Source: DATMER01 sp031390755
Lineage (GTDB): Bacteria > Acidobacteriota > Thermoanaerobaculia > Multivoradales > UBA5704
DNA length: 64,000 nucleotides
Assembly: GCA_031390755.1 (NCBI GenBank)
Contig: JANMTS010000144.1
Span: 1-64,000 of the forward strand
Direction: 5' to 3'
The notes under the pieces are model-generated. The model did no database searches. It saw only the letters and a program-made list of their open reading frames with translations, and was not told the DNA's origin. A program made the position numbers and the translations under genes. This document shows, in pieces, positions 46,741 to 57,800 of this stretch (within the stretch, counting starts at the first letter, position 1; each line of letters opens with the position of its first letter).

Positions 46741-49700
46741 ATGTCCGACCTGTCTCAAGCTCTCGGCAACCTGTCGGCCGAGCAACTGGCTCTCGTTCAC
46801 GCGCGCCTTCAGCAGCTGCGCCGGAAGGATGGCGAGGGGAGCTCGCGCAGGATTCCCCGCCGGGAGACCGGCAGCGGCGACGCGCCTCTCTCCTTTCAGC
46901 AGGAACAGCTCTGGTTCCTCGATCAGCTCGATCCCGGCAGCTCCGCCTACAACCAGCCTTCGGCGATCCGCCTCTCCGGCGACCTCGACGCTCGGGCTCT
47001 GACGCTCGCGCTGGAGGAGATCGTCGGCCGTCACGAGGCGCTGCGGACCACGTTCCATGGGGAGGAGGGCCGGCCGGTGCAGCGCGTGGAGGCGGCGGGC
47101 GCCTTCTTCGTGCCGCGGGTCGACCTCTCGAACGTGCCGGCCGGCGAGCGCGCGGCGCTGCTGACCCGCCTGGTGCGCGAGCGGACGGGCCGGCCCATGG
47201 ATCTCGGGCACGGTCCTCTGATTCGCGCGACGCTGTTCCGCCTCGGGCCCGCCGAGCACGTGCTCGAAATCACCCTGCATCACATCGTCTCGGACGGCTG
47301 GTCGGCGGGCGTCCTGGTCCACGAGCTGGCGGCGCTCTACACGGCGTTTCGGAACGGGAAGACCTCGCCGCTCCCGCCGCTCGCCGTGCAATATCCCGAC
47401 TACGCGGCGTGGCAGCGGCAGACGCTGACGGGCGAGGCGCTGGAGACGCAAATCGGCTGGTGGCGGACGCAGCTCGCGGGCGCTCCGACCATCCTGGAGC
47501 TGCCGGTCGACCGGCCCCGGCCCGCGGTGCAGACCGACCGCGGCGCGGTGCGGCCGATGAGCTACCCGCAGCCGCTCGCCGAGTCGCTCAAGGGGCTGGC
47601 GGAGCGGTCCGGGTCGACGCTCTTCATGGTCTTTCTCGCGGTGTTCCAGACGCTCATCCAGCGCTACACCGGCCGGCTGGACGTGGTGCTCGGCACGGAC
47701 GTGGCAAATCGCATCCGGCCGGAGATCGAGCCGCTGATCGGCTTCTTCGGCAGCCAGGTCGTGCTGCGCACCGATCTCTCCGGCGATCCCACTCTGCTGG
47801 AGCTGCTGGAGCGGGTGCGCCGCATGGTGCTCGACACGTTTGCGCACCAGGAGGTTCCGTTCCCGGCCGTGGTCGAGGCGCTCCAGCCCGAGCGCGATCT
47901 TGGCCGAACGCCGCTGTTCCAGGTGATGCTGTCGCTCCAGAAGGCGCCGGGCGAGGTCGGGCTGCCCGGGCTGACGCTGAGCGGGCTGACGGTCGAGACC
48001 GGCACGTCCAAGTTCGAGCTGGTGGTGGTGCCGGTCGAGTCGCCGACCAGCCTGGGCGGATGGGCGGAGTACAACTCGGACCTGTTCGACGCCACGACCA
48101 TCGAGCGGCTGCTGCATCACTTCGAGATCCTGCTCGGCCAGGCTGCGACGGATCCGACGCGGAAGATTTCGACGATGGAGTTGATCGCGCCCGCCGAGCG
48201 CCACCAGCTGCTGCTGGAATGGAACGACAGCGCGGTTGAATTCAATGACGGCCAGACCCTTCCGGCGCTGCTCGCGGAGCAGGCGGCGCGGACGCCGGAC
48301 GCCGTGGTCGCCACCTGTCTCGGCGAGAGCCTGACCTGGAGCGGATTGATGGGCCGGGCGGCGGCGGTCGCTTCCGAGGTGGAGCCGGGGACGGTCGTGG
48401 CGCTGCTCGCGGAGCGCGGGCTCGACTTCCTCGCGGCGGTCGTCGGCGTGTTCGCGGCCGGCGCGGCCTACCTGCCGCTCGACCCCGAGCATCCGTCGCA
48501 TCGAGTCGCGCGGGTGATTGGAAATGCAGGGACGCGGCTGGCTCTTGCCGGCGAAGGGCTGCGCGATCAGCTCGACGCGGCTCTCGCGCTCGTCCCGGAG
48601 GAAGTCCGTCCGGCGGCGCGCGATCTTGCGGAGCTGATTCGCGGTGGAGGCGGGGACCTTCCGAGCCTTGCCAGTCCGGACGACCTCGCCTACGTCCTCT
48701 ACACGTCGGGTTCGACTGGCATGCCCAAGGGGGCGATGATCACGCACCGCGGCATGCTCAACCATCTGCGCGCCAAGATCCACGACCTCGGTCTGGACGC
48801 GGGCGACACGGTGGCGCAGACCGCGTCGCCGTGCTTCGACATCTCGGTCTGGCAGCTCCTGGCGGGGCCGCTCGCGGGCGGCCGGGTGGATCTGGTGCCG
48901 GACGACATCGCGGCCGATCCGGCGCGGCTGCTCGATCACTCCGAAGCGGCGGGCGTCACCGTGATCGAGACCGTGCCGTCGCTGATGCGCCTGCTGCTCG
49001 ACGAGGTCGAGCGGCACGCCCCTGGAAGCGCCGGCCGGCCGCGGCTCTCGGGCCTGCGCTGGATGATCCCGACCGGCGAGGCGCTGCCTCCCGACCTCTG
49101 CCGCCGCTGGCTGGCGGCCTACCCGCGCATCCCGCTGCTCAACGCGTACGGGCCGACCGAGTGCTCGGACGACGTCACTCATCATCCGATCCGTCCGGAT
49201 GGCCCCCTTTCCGCGGACGCGGCGAGCGTTCCCATCGGCCGCTCGGTGCCGAACCTGCGCCTCTACGCGCTGGAGCCCGGTCTCGATCCGGGCGCCTCGC
49301 CGGTGCCGGCGGGCGTTACCGGCGAGCTGTGGGTCGGCGGCGCGGGCGTCGGCCGCGGCTATCTCGGCGATCCGGCGCGGACCGCGGAGGTGTTCCTCCC
49401 CGATCCGTTCGCCGGCGAGCCGGGCTCGCGCCTGTACCGGACCGGCGACCTCGGCCGGCGCCGGGCGGACGGCACGCTGGAGTTCCTCGGCCGCGTCGAC
49501 CAGCAGGTCAAGGTCCGCGGCGTGCGCATCGAGCTGGGCGAGATCGAGGCCGCGCTGCGTGGCCATCCCGCCGTCCTGGACGCTGCCGTGGTCGTGCTCG
49601 AATCCGGCGGGCAATCGGGTGGCCACACGAGTGGCCATGCGCGGCTCGCGGCCTACGTGGTCGAGAACCTCGAAGCGCAGACCGAGGAGGCCGGCCCGGG

Positions 49701-52700
49701 CGAGCTCGAAGGCGACAAGCTGGACCAGTGGCGGACCGTTTTCGACGAGGTCTACCGCCGCCGCGACGCGGTCTCCGACAGCGACGAGGGCGTGAACCTG
49801 CGGGTCTGGGTGGACAGCTACACCGGCCGCGCCATGCCGCAGGAAGACATCGTCGAGTGCTTCGAGGACTCGGTGGAGCGGCTGCTGGCGCTCAAGCCGC
49901 GCCGGGTGCTGGAGCTGGGCTGCGGCACCGGCCTGCTGCTCTTCCGCATCGCGCCGCACTGCGAGGCCTACTGGGGCACCGACCTCTCGCCCGAGGTGGT
50001 GCGCGACCTGGAGGAGCGGGTGGCGCTCCAGGCGGACCTGCCCGAGGTACGGGTTTCGGCGCGCGGTGCGGACGAGCTGGACGGCATCCCGGAGCGCGCG
50101 TTCGACGTGGTCGTCGTCAACGAGGTCGTGCAGTACTTCCCGAGCGCCGACTATCTGGTGCGGGTGATCGAGCGCGCGGCCGAGCGGGTGGCGCCGGGCG
50201 GATACCTGTTCGTCGGCGGCGTGCGCAATCACGATCTCCTTGACGCGTTCCACGCCTCGGTGCAGCTCTTCCAGGCGCCGGACGCGCTCACCGTGGACGA
50301 GCTGGCGCAGCGCGTCCGCGGCCACGTGGTGCGCGAGAAGGAGCTGCTCGTCTCGCCCGACCTGTTCCCGGCCTTGCGCGAGCGCCTGCCGCGCCTGCGG
50401 TCGGTCGGCATCCAATTGAAGGGCGGTCGCTGCCTCAACGAGTTGACCCGCTTCCGCTACGACGTGGTCCTGCGCTTCGACGAGCCGGCTCCCGGCGGGG
50501 CGGAGACCTGGATCGACTGGCGGCGCGACGGCCTGACGCTCGACGGATTGAGGCGGAAGCTCTCGGAGGCGCCCGACGCGATCGGAATTATTGGGGTCGG
50601 CGGGCTGCCCAACGCCCGGCTCCAGTTGGAGCGGCGGCTGCTCGAACGGCTCCGGGGAGCGGGGACCGGCAGTGGGGAAGCCGTCACGGCGCTGCGCCGC
50701 GACCTCGCGGCGGCGGTCAAGACCGAGCCGGGGATCGAGCCGTCGGACGTGTGGGCGCTCGCGGGCGAACTGGGGTACGAGGTCGATCTCACCTGGTCCG
50801 CCTCGGGGCTGGACCGCTTCGACGCCGTGTTTCGGCGTCCCGGAGCGGCTCAGACGGCAAGCCCGCCGCAGCGCCCGGCGCGCGTCCTGCCGTGGAGCCG
50901 CTATGCGAACAACCCTCTGCGCGGCCTCTTCGCGGAGCGGATGGTGCCGCGGCTGCGCGCCTTCCTCGTCGACCGGCTGCCGGAGGCCATGGTGCCGGCC
51001 TACTTCGTGCCGCTCGACGCGCTGCCGCTGACCGCGAACGGCAAGCTCGACCGCCGCGCGCTGCCCGCTCCGGAAGAGGAGCGCCCGGATCTCGGCCAGG
51101 CTTTCGTGGCGCCGCGCACCCGCGTCGAGGAGACGCTCGCGGCGCTCTGGGCGCAGGCGTTGCGGCTCGACCACGTGGGCGTCCACGACAACTTCTTCGA
51201 GCTGGGCGGCGACTCGATCCTGAGCCTCCAGATCATCGCCCGCGCGGCGCAGGACGGCATCCAGATCACGCCGCGGCAGATGTTCCAGTACCAGACCATC
51301 GCCGAGCTGGCCACCGCCGCGGTCGCCGCGGTCGCGGCGGGCGGCTCCAGCCTGGTGCGGGCGGAGCAGGGGCCGGTCATCGGCGAGGCGCCGCTCACTC
51401 CGATCCAGCGCTGGTTCTTCGACCTCGACCTGCCCAACCCGCACCACTGGAACTGGAACGTCGCGTCGTTCTTCGAGGTCGGCCGGCCGCTCGACCCCGC
51501 GCGGCTCCACGGCACCGTGCGCGGGCTGCTGCGCCACCACGACGCGCTGCGCACCCGCTTCCTGCCGGACGCCGGGGCGCCGCACGGCTGGCGGCAGGTG
51601 TTCGCCGGAGTCGATGATCTCGATGAAGCGGTCCCGTACATCCACCTCGATCTCTCCGGCGTTCCGGAGCCGCTGCGGAAGGAGGCGATCGAGGCCGCGG
51701 CGGTGGCGGTCCAGACCAGCCTGAACCTCACCGAGGGGCCGGCGCTGCGGATGGCGTCGTTCTGGCTCGACCCCGAGAAGGGGGGCACCGGGGAGAGCGG
51801 GCGCCTGCTGCTGGCCGTCCACCACGCGGTGCTCGACGGCATTTCCTGGCGCCTGCTGCTGGAGGACTTCGAAACCCTCTACTCCGGCGGGCCGCTGCCG
51901 GCGAAGACCACCTCCTTCAAGGAGTGGTCCGCGCGCCGGGTCGAGTACGCGAGCTCGCCCGAGGCCGCGGCGGAAGTCGGCTGGTGGCTCGACGAGCGCA
52001 ATCGGGAGACGGCGCCGCTGCCGGTCGACTTCGCGGGGCCGCGCGACCCCGGCCGCGAGGGCTCGTCGCGCAGCGTCGTCCGCGAGCTGACCGCCGAGGA
52101 GACGCGCGCGCTGCTCCAGGAGATCCACGGCACCTACCAGACCCGCATCGACGACGTGCTGCGCACCGCGCTCGTCGAGGCCTTCGCGGGCTGGACCGGC
52201 CGGCGCCGGCTGCTCGTCGATTTCGAGAGCCACGGCCGCGAGCATCCGTTCGACGATGTCGACCTGTCGCGGACGATCGGCTGGTTCACGTCCATGTACC
52301 CCGTGATGCTCGATCTGGACTCCGAGATCGGACCGGGCGAGGCCCTCTGCGCGATGAAGGAGCAGCTGCGCCGCCTGCCTCCCGGTGGCGGGCTCGGTTA
52401 CGGCGCCCTGCGCTACCTCTTAGATGAGGGCGGGCTCGATGAGGGCGGGGAGGGGATCGTGAACAAACTGCGAGCCATGCCGAAGGCCGAGATCCTGTTC
52501 AACTATCTCGGCCAGATGGGCGCCGCGGACTCCGATTCGTCTGGAGCGGAGGGTCTGGCCCTCTCCCAGGCGCCCGAATCGGGCGGCCCCGCCCTCGATC
52601 CGCTCGGCATGCGCAGCCACCTGCTGGAGATCAACGCCGTGGTGCTCGACGGAACCCTGCGGATGGAGTGGACCTACAGCGCCGACCGCCACCGCGGCGG

Positions 52701-52863
52701 GACGGTCGAGCGCCTCGCCGACGCCTACAATGAATCGCTGCGCGCCCTGATCGCGCACTGCCGGAACCCCGAGGCCGGCGCCTACACCCCGTCCGACTTC
52801 CCGGAAGCCGACCTGAACGCCGACGACTTCTCCGCGCTCATGACGAAACTGGGCAAGAGGTGA
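46741..52863 (+). CDS. NRPS1: C-A-MT-T-E nonribosomal peptide synthetase module
   Basis: A 2040-aa synthetase. After a short helix (SAEQLALVHARLQQL) comes a condensation domain with LHHIVSDGWSAG at about 180. The adenylation domain has YVLYTSGSTGMPKGA (651), FDISVWQ (700) and NAYGPTECSDD (801), and ends LTANGKLDRRALP (1429). A SAM methyltransferase (about 990-1250; VLELGCGTGLLLFR at 1057) is inserted after the KVRGVRIELGEIEAAL block, as in N-methylating modules. The carrier is DNFFELGGDSILSL (Ser1492). The last domain has HHAVLDGISWRLLL (1694) and a FESHGRE block, marking epimerisation. Hand-read pocket residues are roughly DIWEITADDK; I assign no substrate. The product would be an N-methyl D-residue. 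As the first gene it still starts with C, so it may be acylated or follow another synthetase. Confidence 0.92.
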   Translation: MSDLSQALGNLSAEQLALVHARLQQLRRKDGEGSSRRIPRRETGSGDAPLSFQQEQLWFLDQLDPGSSAYNQPSAIRLSGDLDARALTLALEEIVGRHEALRTTFHGEEGRPVQRVEAAGAFFVPRVDLSNVPAGERAALLTRLVRERTGRPMDLGHGPLIRATLFRLGPAEHVLEITLHHIVSDGWSAGVLVHELAALYTAFRNGKTSPLPPLAVQYPDYAAWQRQTLTGEALETQIGWWRTQLAGAPTILELPVDRPRPAVQTDRGAVRPMSYPQPLAESLKGLAERSGSTLFMVFLAVFQTLIQRYTGRLDVVLGTDVANRIRPEIEPLIGFFGSQVVLRTDLSGDPTLLELLERVRRMVLDTFAHQEVPFPAVVEALQPERDLGRTPLFQVMLSLQKAPGEVGLPGLTLSGLTVETGTSKFELVVVPVESPTSLGGWAEYNSDLFDATTIERLLHHFEILLGQAATDPTRKISTMELIAPAERHQLLLEWNDSAVEFNDGQTLPALLAEQAARTPDAVVATCLGESLTWSGLMGRAAAVASEVEPGTVVALLAERGLDFLAAVVGVFAAGAAYLPLDPEHPSHRVARVIGNAGTRLALAGEGLRDQLDAALALVPEEVRPAARDLAELIRGGGGDLPSLASPDDLAYVLYTSGSTGMPKGAMITHRGMLNHLRAKIHDLGLDAGDTVAQTASPCFDISVWQLLAGPLAGGRVDLVPDDIAADPARLLDHSEAAGVTVIETVPSLMRLLLDEVERHAPGSAGRPRLSGLRWMIPTGEALPPDLCRRWLAAYPRIPLLNAYGPTECSDDVTHHPIRPDGPLSADAASVPIGRSVPNLRLYALEPGLDPGASPVPAGVTGELWVGGAGVGRGYLGDPARTAEVFLPDPFAGEPGSRLYRTGDLGRRRADGTLEFLGRVDQQVKVRGVRIELGEIEAALRGHPAVLDAAVVVLESGGQSGGHTSGHARLAAYVVENLEAQTEEAGPGELEGDKLDQWRTVFDEVYRRRDAVSDSDEGVNLRVWVDSYTGRAMPQEDIVECFEDSVERLLALKPRRVLELGCGTGLLLFRIAPHCEAYWGTDLSPEVVRDLEERVALQADLPEVRVSARGADELDGIPERAFDVVVVNEVVQYFPSADYLVRVIERAAERVAPGGYLFVGGVRNHDLLDAFHASVQLFQAPDALTVDELAQRVRGHVVREKELLVSPDLFPALRERLPRLRSVGIQLKGGRCLNELTRFRYDVVLRFDEPAPGGAETWIDWRRDGLTLDGLRRKLSEAPDAIGIIGVGGLPNARLQLERRLLERLRGAGTGSGEAVTALRRDLAAAVKTEPGIEPSDVWALAGELGYEVDLTWSASGLDRFDAVFRRPGAAQTASPPQRPARVLPWSRYANNPLRGLFAERMVPRLRAFLVDRLPEAMVPAYFVPLDALPLTANGKLDRRALPAPEEERPDLGQAFVAPRTRVEETLAALWAQALRLDHVGVHDNFFELGGDSILSLQIIARAAQDGIQITPRQMFQYQTIAELATAAVAAVAAGGSSLVRAEQGPVIGEAPLTPIQRWFFDLDLPNPHHWNWNVASFFEVGRPLDPARLHGTVRGLLRHHDALRTRFLPDAGAPHGWRQVFAGVDDLDEAVPYIHLDLSGVPEPLRKEAIEAAAVAVQTSLNLTEGPALRMASFWLDPEKGGTGESGRLLLAVHHAVLDGISWRLLLEDFETLYSGGPLPAKTTSFKEWSARRVEYASSPEAAAEVGWWLDERNRETAPLPVDFAGPRDPGREGSSRSVVRELTAEETRALLQEIHGTYQTRIDDVLRTALVEAFAGWTGRRRLLVDFESHGREHPFDDVDLSRTIGWFTSMYPVMLDLDSEIGPGEALCAMKEQLRRLPPGGGLGYGALRYLLDEGGLDEGGEGIVNKLRAMPKAEILFNYLGQMGAADSDSSGAEGLALSQAPESGGPALDPLGMRSHLLEINAVVLDGTLRMEWTYSADRHRGGTVERLADAYNESLRALIAHCRNPEAGAYTPSDFPEADLNADDFSALMTKLGKR

Positions 52864-52866
52864 CCC

Positions 52867-54813
52867 GTGTACAAGATCACTCTGATCAACATGCCGTTCG
52901 CGAATCTCCGGCTGCCGTCCATCGCGCTCACCCAGCTCAAGTCCGTGGTGGAGAGCGAGCTCGCCGGCCAGGCGCGGGTGCGCATCCTGTACTTGAACCA
53001 TGAGATCGCCCACTTCCTGGGCCTCGATCTCTACCAGGGGATCGCGGGCGCGCTGGAGGCGAACAACTCGGGGATCGGCGACTGGTTCTTCCGCCAGGCC
53101 GCGTTCCCGAAGATCGCGGACAACGCCGAGACCTACTTCCAGCGCTATTTCCCCTCGCTCACGGCGGAGCGCGAGCAGCTGCGCAGCCAGGTGCTCGCCA
53201 AGCGATCGAGCCTCGAGCGCTTCCTGCAAAAGCTCGTGATGCAGCACAAGCTCGACCAGGAGGACATGGTCGGTTTCACCTCGATGTTCGCGCAGAACAC
53301 CGCCTGCTTCGCCCTGGCGCGGCTCGTCAAGGAGCGCCGCAAACAGGTGGTGACGGTGATGGGCGGCGCCAACTGCGAGGCGCCGATGGGGCGCGAGCTG
53401 GCGATCCACGCCGAGGCGATCGACTTCGTGTTCTCGGGGCCGGCGCTGGTGAGCTTCCCAGAGCTGGTGCGCTGCCGCATCGAGGGGCGCGACGCCGACG
53501 CCCAGCGCATCCAGGGCGTGTTCTCGCGCGAGAACGCGGACTCCGAGGCGGTCCAGGGGCACGGAGCGATCGGCCAGGAGCTGCCGCTCGACGTGCCGGT
53601 GCGGCTCGACTACGACTCGTTCCTCAACGATCTGGACAAGAGCTTTCCCGGCGGAAGGATCGCGCCCTACCTGCTGTTCGAGACCTCGCGCGGCTGCTGG
53701 TGGGGCGAGCGCTCGCACTGCACGTTCTGCGGCTTGAACGGCGGCACCATGGCGTACCGTTCGATGCCGCCGCAGCAGGCTCTGGAGATGTTCCGCGACC
53801 TGTTCGAGCGCTACGGCGACCGCTGCAAGCGCTTCGAGTCGGTGGACAACATCCTGCCGCGCGAGTACTTGACCGACGTGTTCCCGAACATCACGGCGCC
53901 GCCGGGCGTGTCGATGTTCTACGAGGTCAAGGCCGATCTCAAGGAGCGTGAGATGGAGGTGCTGAGCAAGGCCGGCGTCACCGAGATCCAGCCGGGCATC
54001 GAGGCGCTGTCGACCTCCACGCTGCGGCTGATGGGCAAGGGGACGACGTCGTTCCAGAACCTCGCGTTCCTCAAGAACTGCCTGCGCTACGGCATCTCGC
54101 CGTCGTGGAACCTGCTGATCGGCTTCCCGGGCGAGACCGAGGAGGTCTACCGCAAGTACCTCCAGGACATGCCGCTGCTGGTCCACCTGCCGCCTCCGGC
54201 CGGCGCGTTCCCGGTGCGCTTCGACCGCTACAGCCCGTACTTCACGCGGGCCGCGCAGTACAAGCTCGACCTGGTGCCGTACGACTTCTACGGCGCGATC
54301 TATCCGTTCGGCGATGAGGCGCTGGCCAACATGGCCTACTACTTCCAGGACCGCAACTACGGCGACTACATGGACCAGCTCATCACCTGGCAGGGCCGGC
54401 TCGCCGCCGCGGTGGCGGACTGGAACCAGCGCTGGCGCCGGACCGACGGCGGGCCGCCGCCCGAGCTGACCCTGGTTCGGACCCCGGGCGGCGCGTTCGT
54501 GCGCGACACGCGCTCAGGCCAGCCGGGAACAACGATCGAGCATCCGCTGGACGAGCTGGGCGTCCGCATCGTCGAGTTTTTGAACGAGAAGGGCTGGAAG
54601 CCGGCGGATGTCGCCAAACAGGTCGGAAGCGATGGCGAGACGGTCGCCGCCGAGATGGAGCGCCTCGCCGGTCTCGGTCTGCTGTTCGAGGAGAACGAGC
54701 GCTGGAGCAGCCTCGTGATCCTGGAGCTGGACCGCGACGCCGTCGCCGACGTGCCCGGGGCCGTGCTCGCGGCCCGATCGGGAAGCTCGAGTCCGTCCGC
54801 GGAGAGGGCATGA
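52867..54813 (+). CDS. Cobalamin-type radical SAM protein resembling the RiPP maturation family (rSAM_ocin_1-like)
   Basis: A 648-aa protein from GTG 52867, three bases after NRPS1. The N-terminal part (KITLINMPFANLRLPSIALT; MVGFTSMFAQNTACFALARL; VVTVMGGANCEAPMG) is a B12-binding-like domain. The radical SAM core has TSRGCWWGERSHCTFCGLN with Cys277, Cys285 and Cys288, a Cx7Cx2C cluster motif, followed by GGTMAYRSM and FESVDNILPREYL. This motif and the following blocks are those of the ribosomal-peptide maturation radical SAM family 1 (TIGR03975-like), C-methyltransferases of RiPP loci. No precursor peptide is visible and both neighbours are NRPS genes. The stop overlaps the NRPS2 ATG. I infer methylation or another radical change of a carrier-bound residue. 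Confidence 0.85.
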   Translation: MYKITLINMPFANLRLPSIALTQLKSVVESELAGQARVRILYLNHEIAHFLGLDLYQGIAGALEANNSGIGDWFFRQAAFPKIADNAETYFQRYFPSLTAEREQLRSQVLAKRSSLERFLQKLVMQHKLDQEDMVGFTSMFAQNTACFALARLVKERRKQVVTVMGGANCEAPMGRELAIHAEAIDFVFSGPALVSFPELVRCRIEGRDADAQRIQGVFSRENADSEAVQGHGAIGQELPLDVPVRLDYDSFLNDLDKSFPGGRIAPYLLFETSRGCWWGERSHCTFCGLNGGTMAYRSMPPQQALEMFRDLFERYGDRCKRFESVDNILPREYLTDVFPNITAPPGVSMFYEVKADLKEREMEVLSKAGVTEIQPGIEALSTSTLRLMGKGTTSFQNLAFLKNCLRYGISPSWNLLIGFPGETEEVYRKYLQDMPLLVHLPPPAGAFPVRFDRYSPYFTRAAQYKLDLVPYDFYGAIYPFGDEALANMAYYFQDRNYGDYMDQLITWQGRLAAAVADWNQRWRRTDGGPPPELTLVRTPGGAFVRDTRSGQPGTTIEHPLDELGVRIVEFLNEKGWKPADVAKQVGSDGETVAAEMERLAGLGLLFEENERWSSLVILELDRDAVADVPGAVLAARSGSSSPSAERA

Positions 54814-57800
54814 AGCCGGAGGGACTCGAATCGGTCTACCGGCTGTCGCCGAGCCAGGAAGGGATCCTCTTCCACACGCTCTACGAGCCGGCGTCGAGCC
54901 TGTACTTCCTGCAGCTCGCCGTGACCGTGCGCGGCCGGATCGACGCGGGCGTGCTGCGCGCCGCCTGGGAGGATCTGGTCGCCCGCCACTCCGCGCTGCG
55001 CACGGAGATCCACTGGCAGGGGATGGAGAAGCCGGTCCAGGTGGTGATGCGGCAGGTGGCGCTCACTTGGGAGGAGGAGGACTGGCGCAGGGTTCCAGAG
55101 TCCGAGCGCAAGGAGCGCCTGGAGCGCTTCCGGGCGGCGGACCGCGAGCGCGGCTTCGACCTCTCGCAGGCGCCGCTGCTGCGCCTGACGCTGATCCGCG
55201 CGGCGGACGACCTGGGCTACTTCGTGTGGAGCTTCCACCACATCGTGATCGACGGCTGGTGCCTGCCGATCCTGTTCCGGGAGGTCTTCGAGCTCTACAT
55301 GGCCAGGCTGCGCGGCGAGCCCGCGCACCTGCCGTCCACCCGGCCCTACAAGGACTACATCGCCTGGCTGCAACGGCAGCCGGCGCAGGCGACGGAAGCC
55401 TTCTGGCGGGAGTATCTCGCCGGTTTCCCGGCTCCGACGCCGATTCCCATCGGCCAGGCGGCGGGACTGGCGGTGGTGTCCGGGGGCTCCGGGGGTCGCA
55501 CGTTCAGTCAGCTCGAACGGGAGCTGTCGCCGGAGCTTTCCGCCGCGCTCGCGGGCCTCGCCCGGCGCCGGCGGCTGACTCCGAGCGCGCTCCTCCAGGG
55601 CGCGTGGGGTCTGCTGCTCGGCCGGTATGCCGGCGGGGGTGACACGGACGACGTCGTCTTCGGCGCCATCTTCTCCGGCCGTTCCGCGCCGGTGCCCGGG
55701 ATCGAGACGATCGTCGGGCTGTTCGTCAACACGCTGCCGGTGCGGGTGCGGCTGGCGGGCCATGCGCGGGTCGGCCCGTGGCTCCAGGAGATCGGCGACC
55801 GTCACGCCGGGCTCGTTCAGCGGGAGCACGCTCCGCTCGTCGAGATCCAGGGCTGGAGCGACGTGCCGCGCGGCGTGCCCCTGTTCGAGAGCCTGCTGGT
55901 GCTGGAGAACTATCCGGTGGACCGCGCGGCCGCCGACCTTTCCCTCTCCGTGCCCTTCACCATCGAGATGGAGTCGATGGCGAGCGTGAACAACTATCCG
56001 CTCACCCTGCTGGTCTTCGCGGAAGAGCGCTTCCTGCTGCGGCTCAAGTACGAGACGCGCCGGTTTGACTCCGATGCCGCCGCGCGGATGGTCGCCCACA
56101 TGGAGAGCCTGCTCGAAGCCATCGCGTCGGCTCCCGAGGATCTCCCGCTCCGCGACCTGCCGATGCTGCGCGAAGCCGAGCGCCGCCAGCTCCTCCGCGA
56201 GTGGCAGGAGCCCGCGCCGGAGCCGGCGGGCGCCCGGTCGCTGCCGACGCTGTTCGCCGGGCAGGTGGAGCGGACGCCCGAGCGGATTGCATTGACGCAC
56301 GAGGGCGTCTCGTGGACCTACCGTCAGCTCGACGAGCGCGCCGGCCGGATCGCCCGGGCGCTGCTCGGCAAGGGCGTGAGAGTGGGGGATCGCGTGGCGC
56401 TCTGTCTGGAGCGCTCGCCCGATCTGGCCGCGGTGATCCTCGGAGTGCTCAAGACCGGCGCCGCGTTCGTGCCGATCGATCCGATGCACCCGGAGTCGCG
56501 GCGGCGGCATGTGCTGGTCGACAGCGGCGCGGTGGGCCTTGTCACGGATGCGGAGACGGCCGCGCTCTGGCAGGAAAGCGACGTGCCGACAGGCGTGTGG
56601 AGCGTCTCTCTCGATGGGCTGCCGGAAGAGACGGAGGAGCCGCTACAGATCGATCTCTCTCCCGATCTGCCGGCCTACGTCATCTACACCTCCGGCTCGA
56701 CCGGCCAGCCCAAGGGCGTGCTCGTCACGCACCGCAACGTGACGCGGCTGTTCGCCTCGGCCGCGCTGCGCTTCGACTTCGGCCCGGACGACGTGTGGAC
56801 GCTCTTCCACTCCTACGCCTTCGACTTCTCGGTCTGGGAGATGTGGGGCGCGCTGCTGCACGGCGGCCGTCTCGTGGTGGTGCCGTACTGGACCAGCCGC
56901 TCGCCGCGGGACTTCGACGCGCTGCTGCGCCGCGAGCGGGTGACGGTGCTGAATCAGACGCCCTCGGCGTTCCTGGCGTGGATGGCGGAGGAGGGATCGA
57001 CTGGCGGAGAAGCGCTAGCGCTGCGCTGGGTGATCTTCGGCGGCGAGGCTTTGGAGCCGGCGGCGCTCGCTCCGTGGTTCGATAGGCATGGAGACCGAAC
57101 GCCGCGGCTGGTCAACATGTACGGCATCACCGAGACGACCGTGCATGTCACCTGGCAGGCGCTCGCCGCGGGGGAGACCGACGGCAGTGTCGGCAGCGTG
57201 ATCGGCCTCCCGCTCCCGGGCTGGCGGGTCCACCTGCTGAGCCGCGGGCTGGAGCCGATGCCGGTCGGCGTTCCCGGAGAGATCTGCGTCGGCGGCGACG
57301 GCGTGGCCACCGGCTATCTGGGCCAGCCGGAGCGGACCGCCGAGCGCTTCGTGCCGGATCCGTTCAACGGACCGGGCGCGGAGCCCGGTGCGCGGCTCTA
57401 CCGCTCCGGCGACCTCGCGCGGCGGCGGGCGGACGGCGCGCTGGAGTACCTCGGGCGGATCGACCGCCAGGTCAAGATCCGCGGCTTCCGCATCGAGCTG
57501 GGCGAGATCGAGGCCGCGCTCGCGCGCCATCCGGCCGTGCGCGAAGGCGTCGTGGAGGTCCGCCGCGACCGGGCCGGCGAATCGGTGCTGGTCGCCTACG
57601 CCGTGGCCGCCGCGGGCCGGGAGCTGCCGGAGACCTCCGAGCTGCGCGCCTTCCTCGCGCCGTTCATCCCCGAGTACATGCTGCCCGGAGCGCTGGTGGC
57701 GCTGCCGGCGCTGCCGCTGACGGCGAACGGCAAGGTCGACCGCCGCGCCCTGCCCGAGCCGGAGGCGCCGCGAGCCGAGTCCGACGTGGCGCCCCGGAAC

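Noticed and set aside
46363..52245. A minus-strand open frame of about 1960 codons opposite NRPS1
   Set aside because: Its Arg/Gln/His/Leu-rich composition is the mirror of GC-rich codon use; the + strand shows all NRPS motifs in order.
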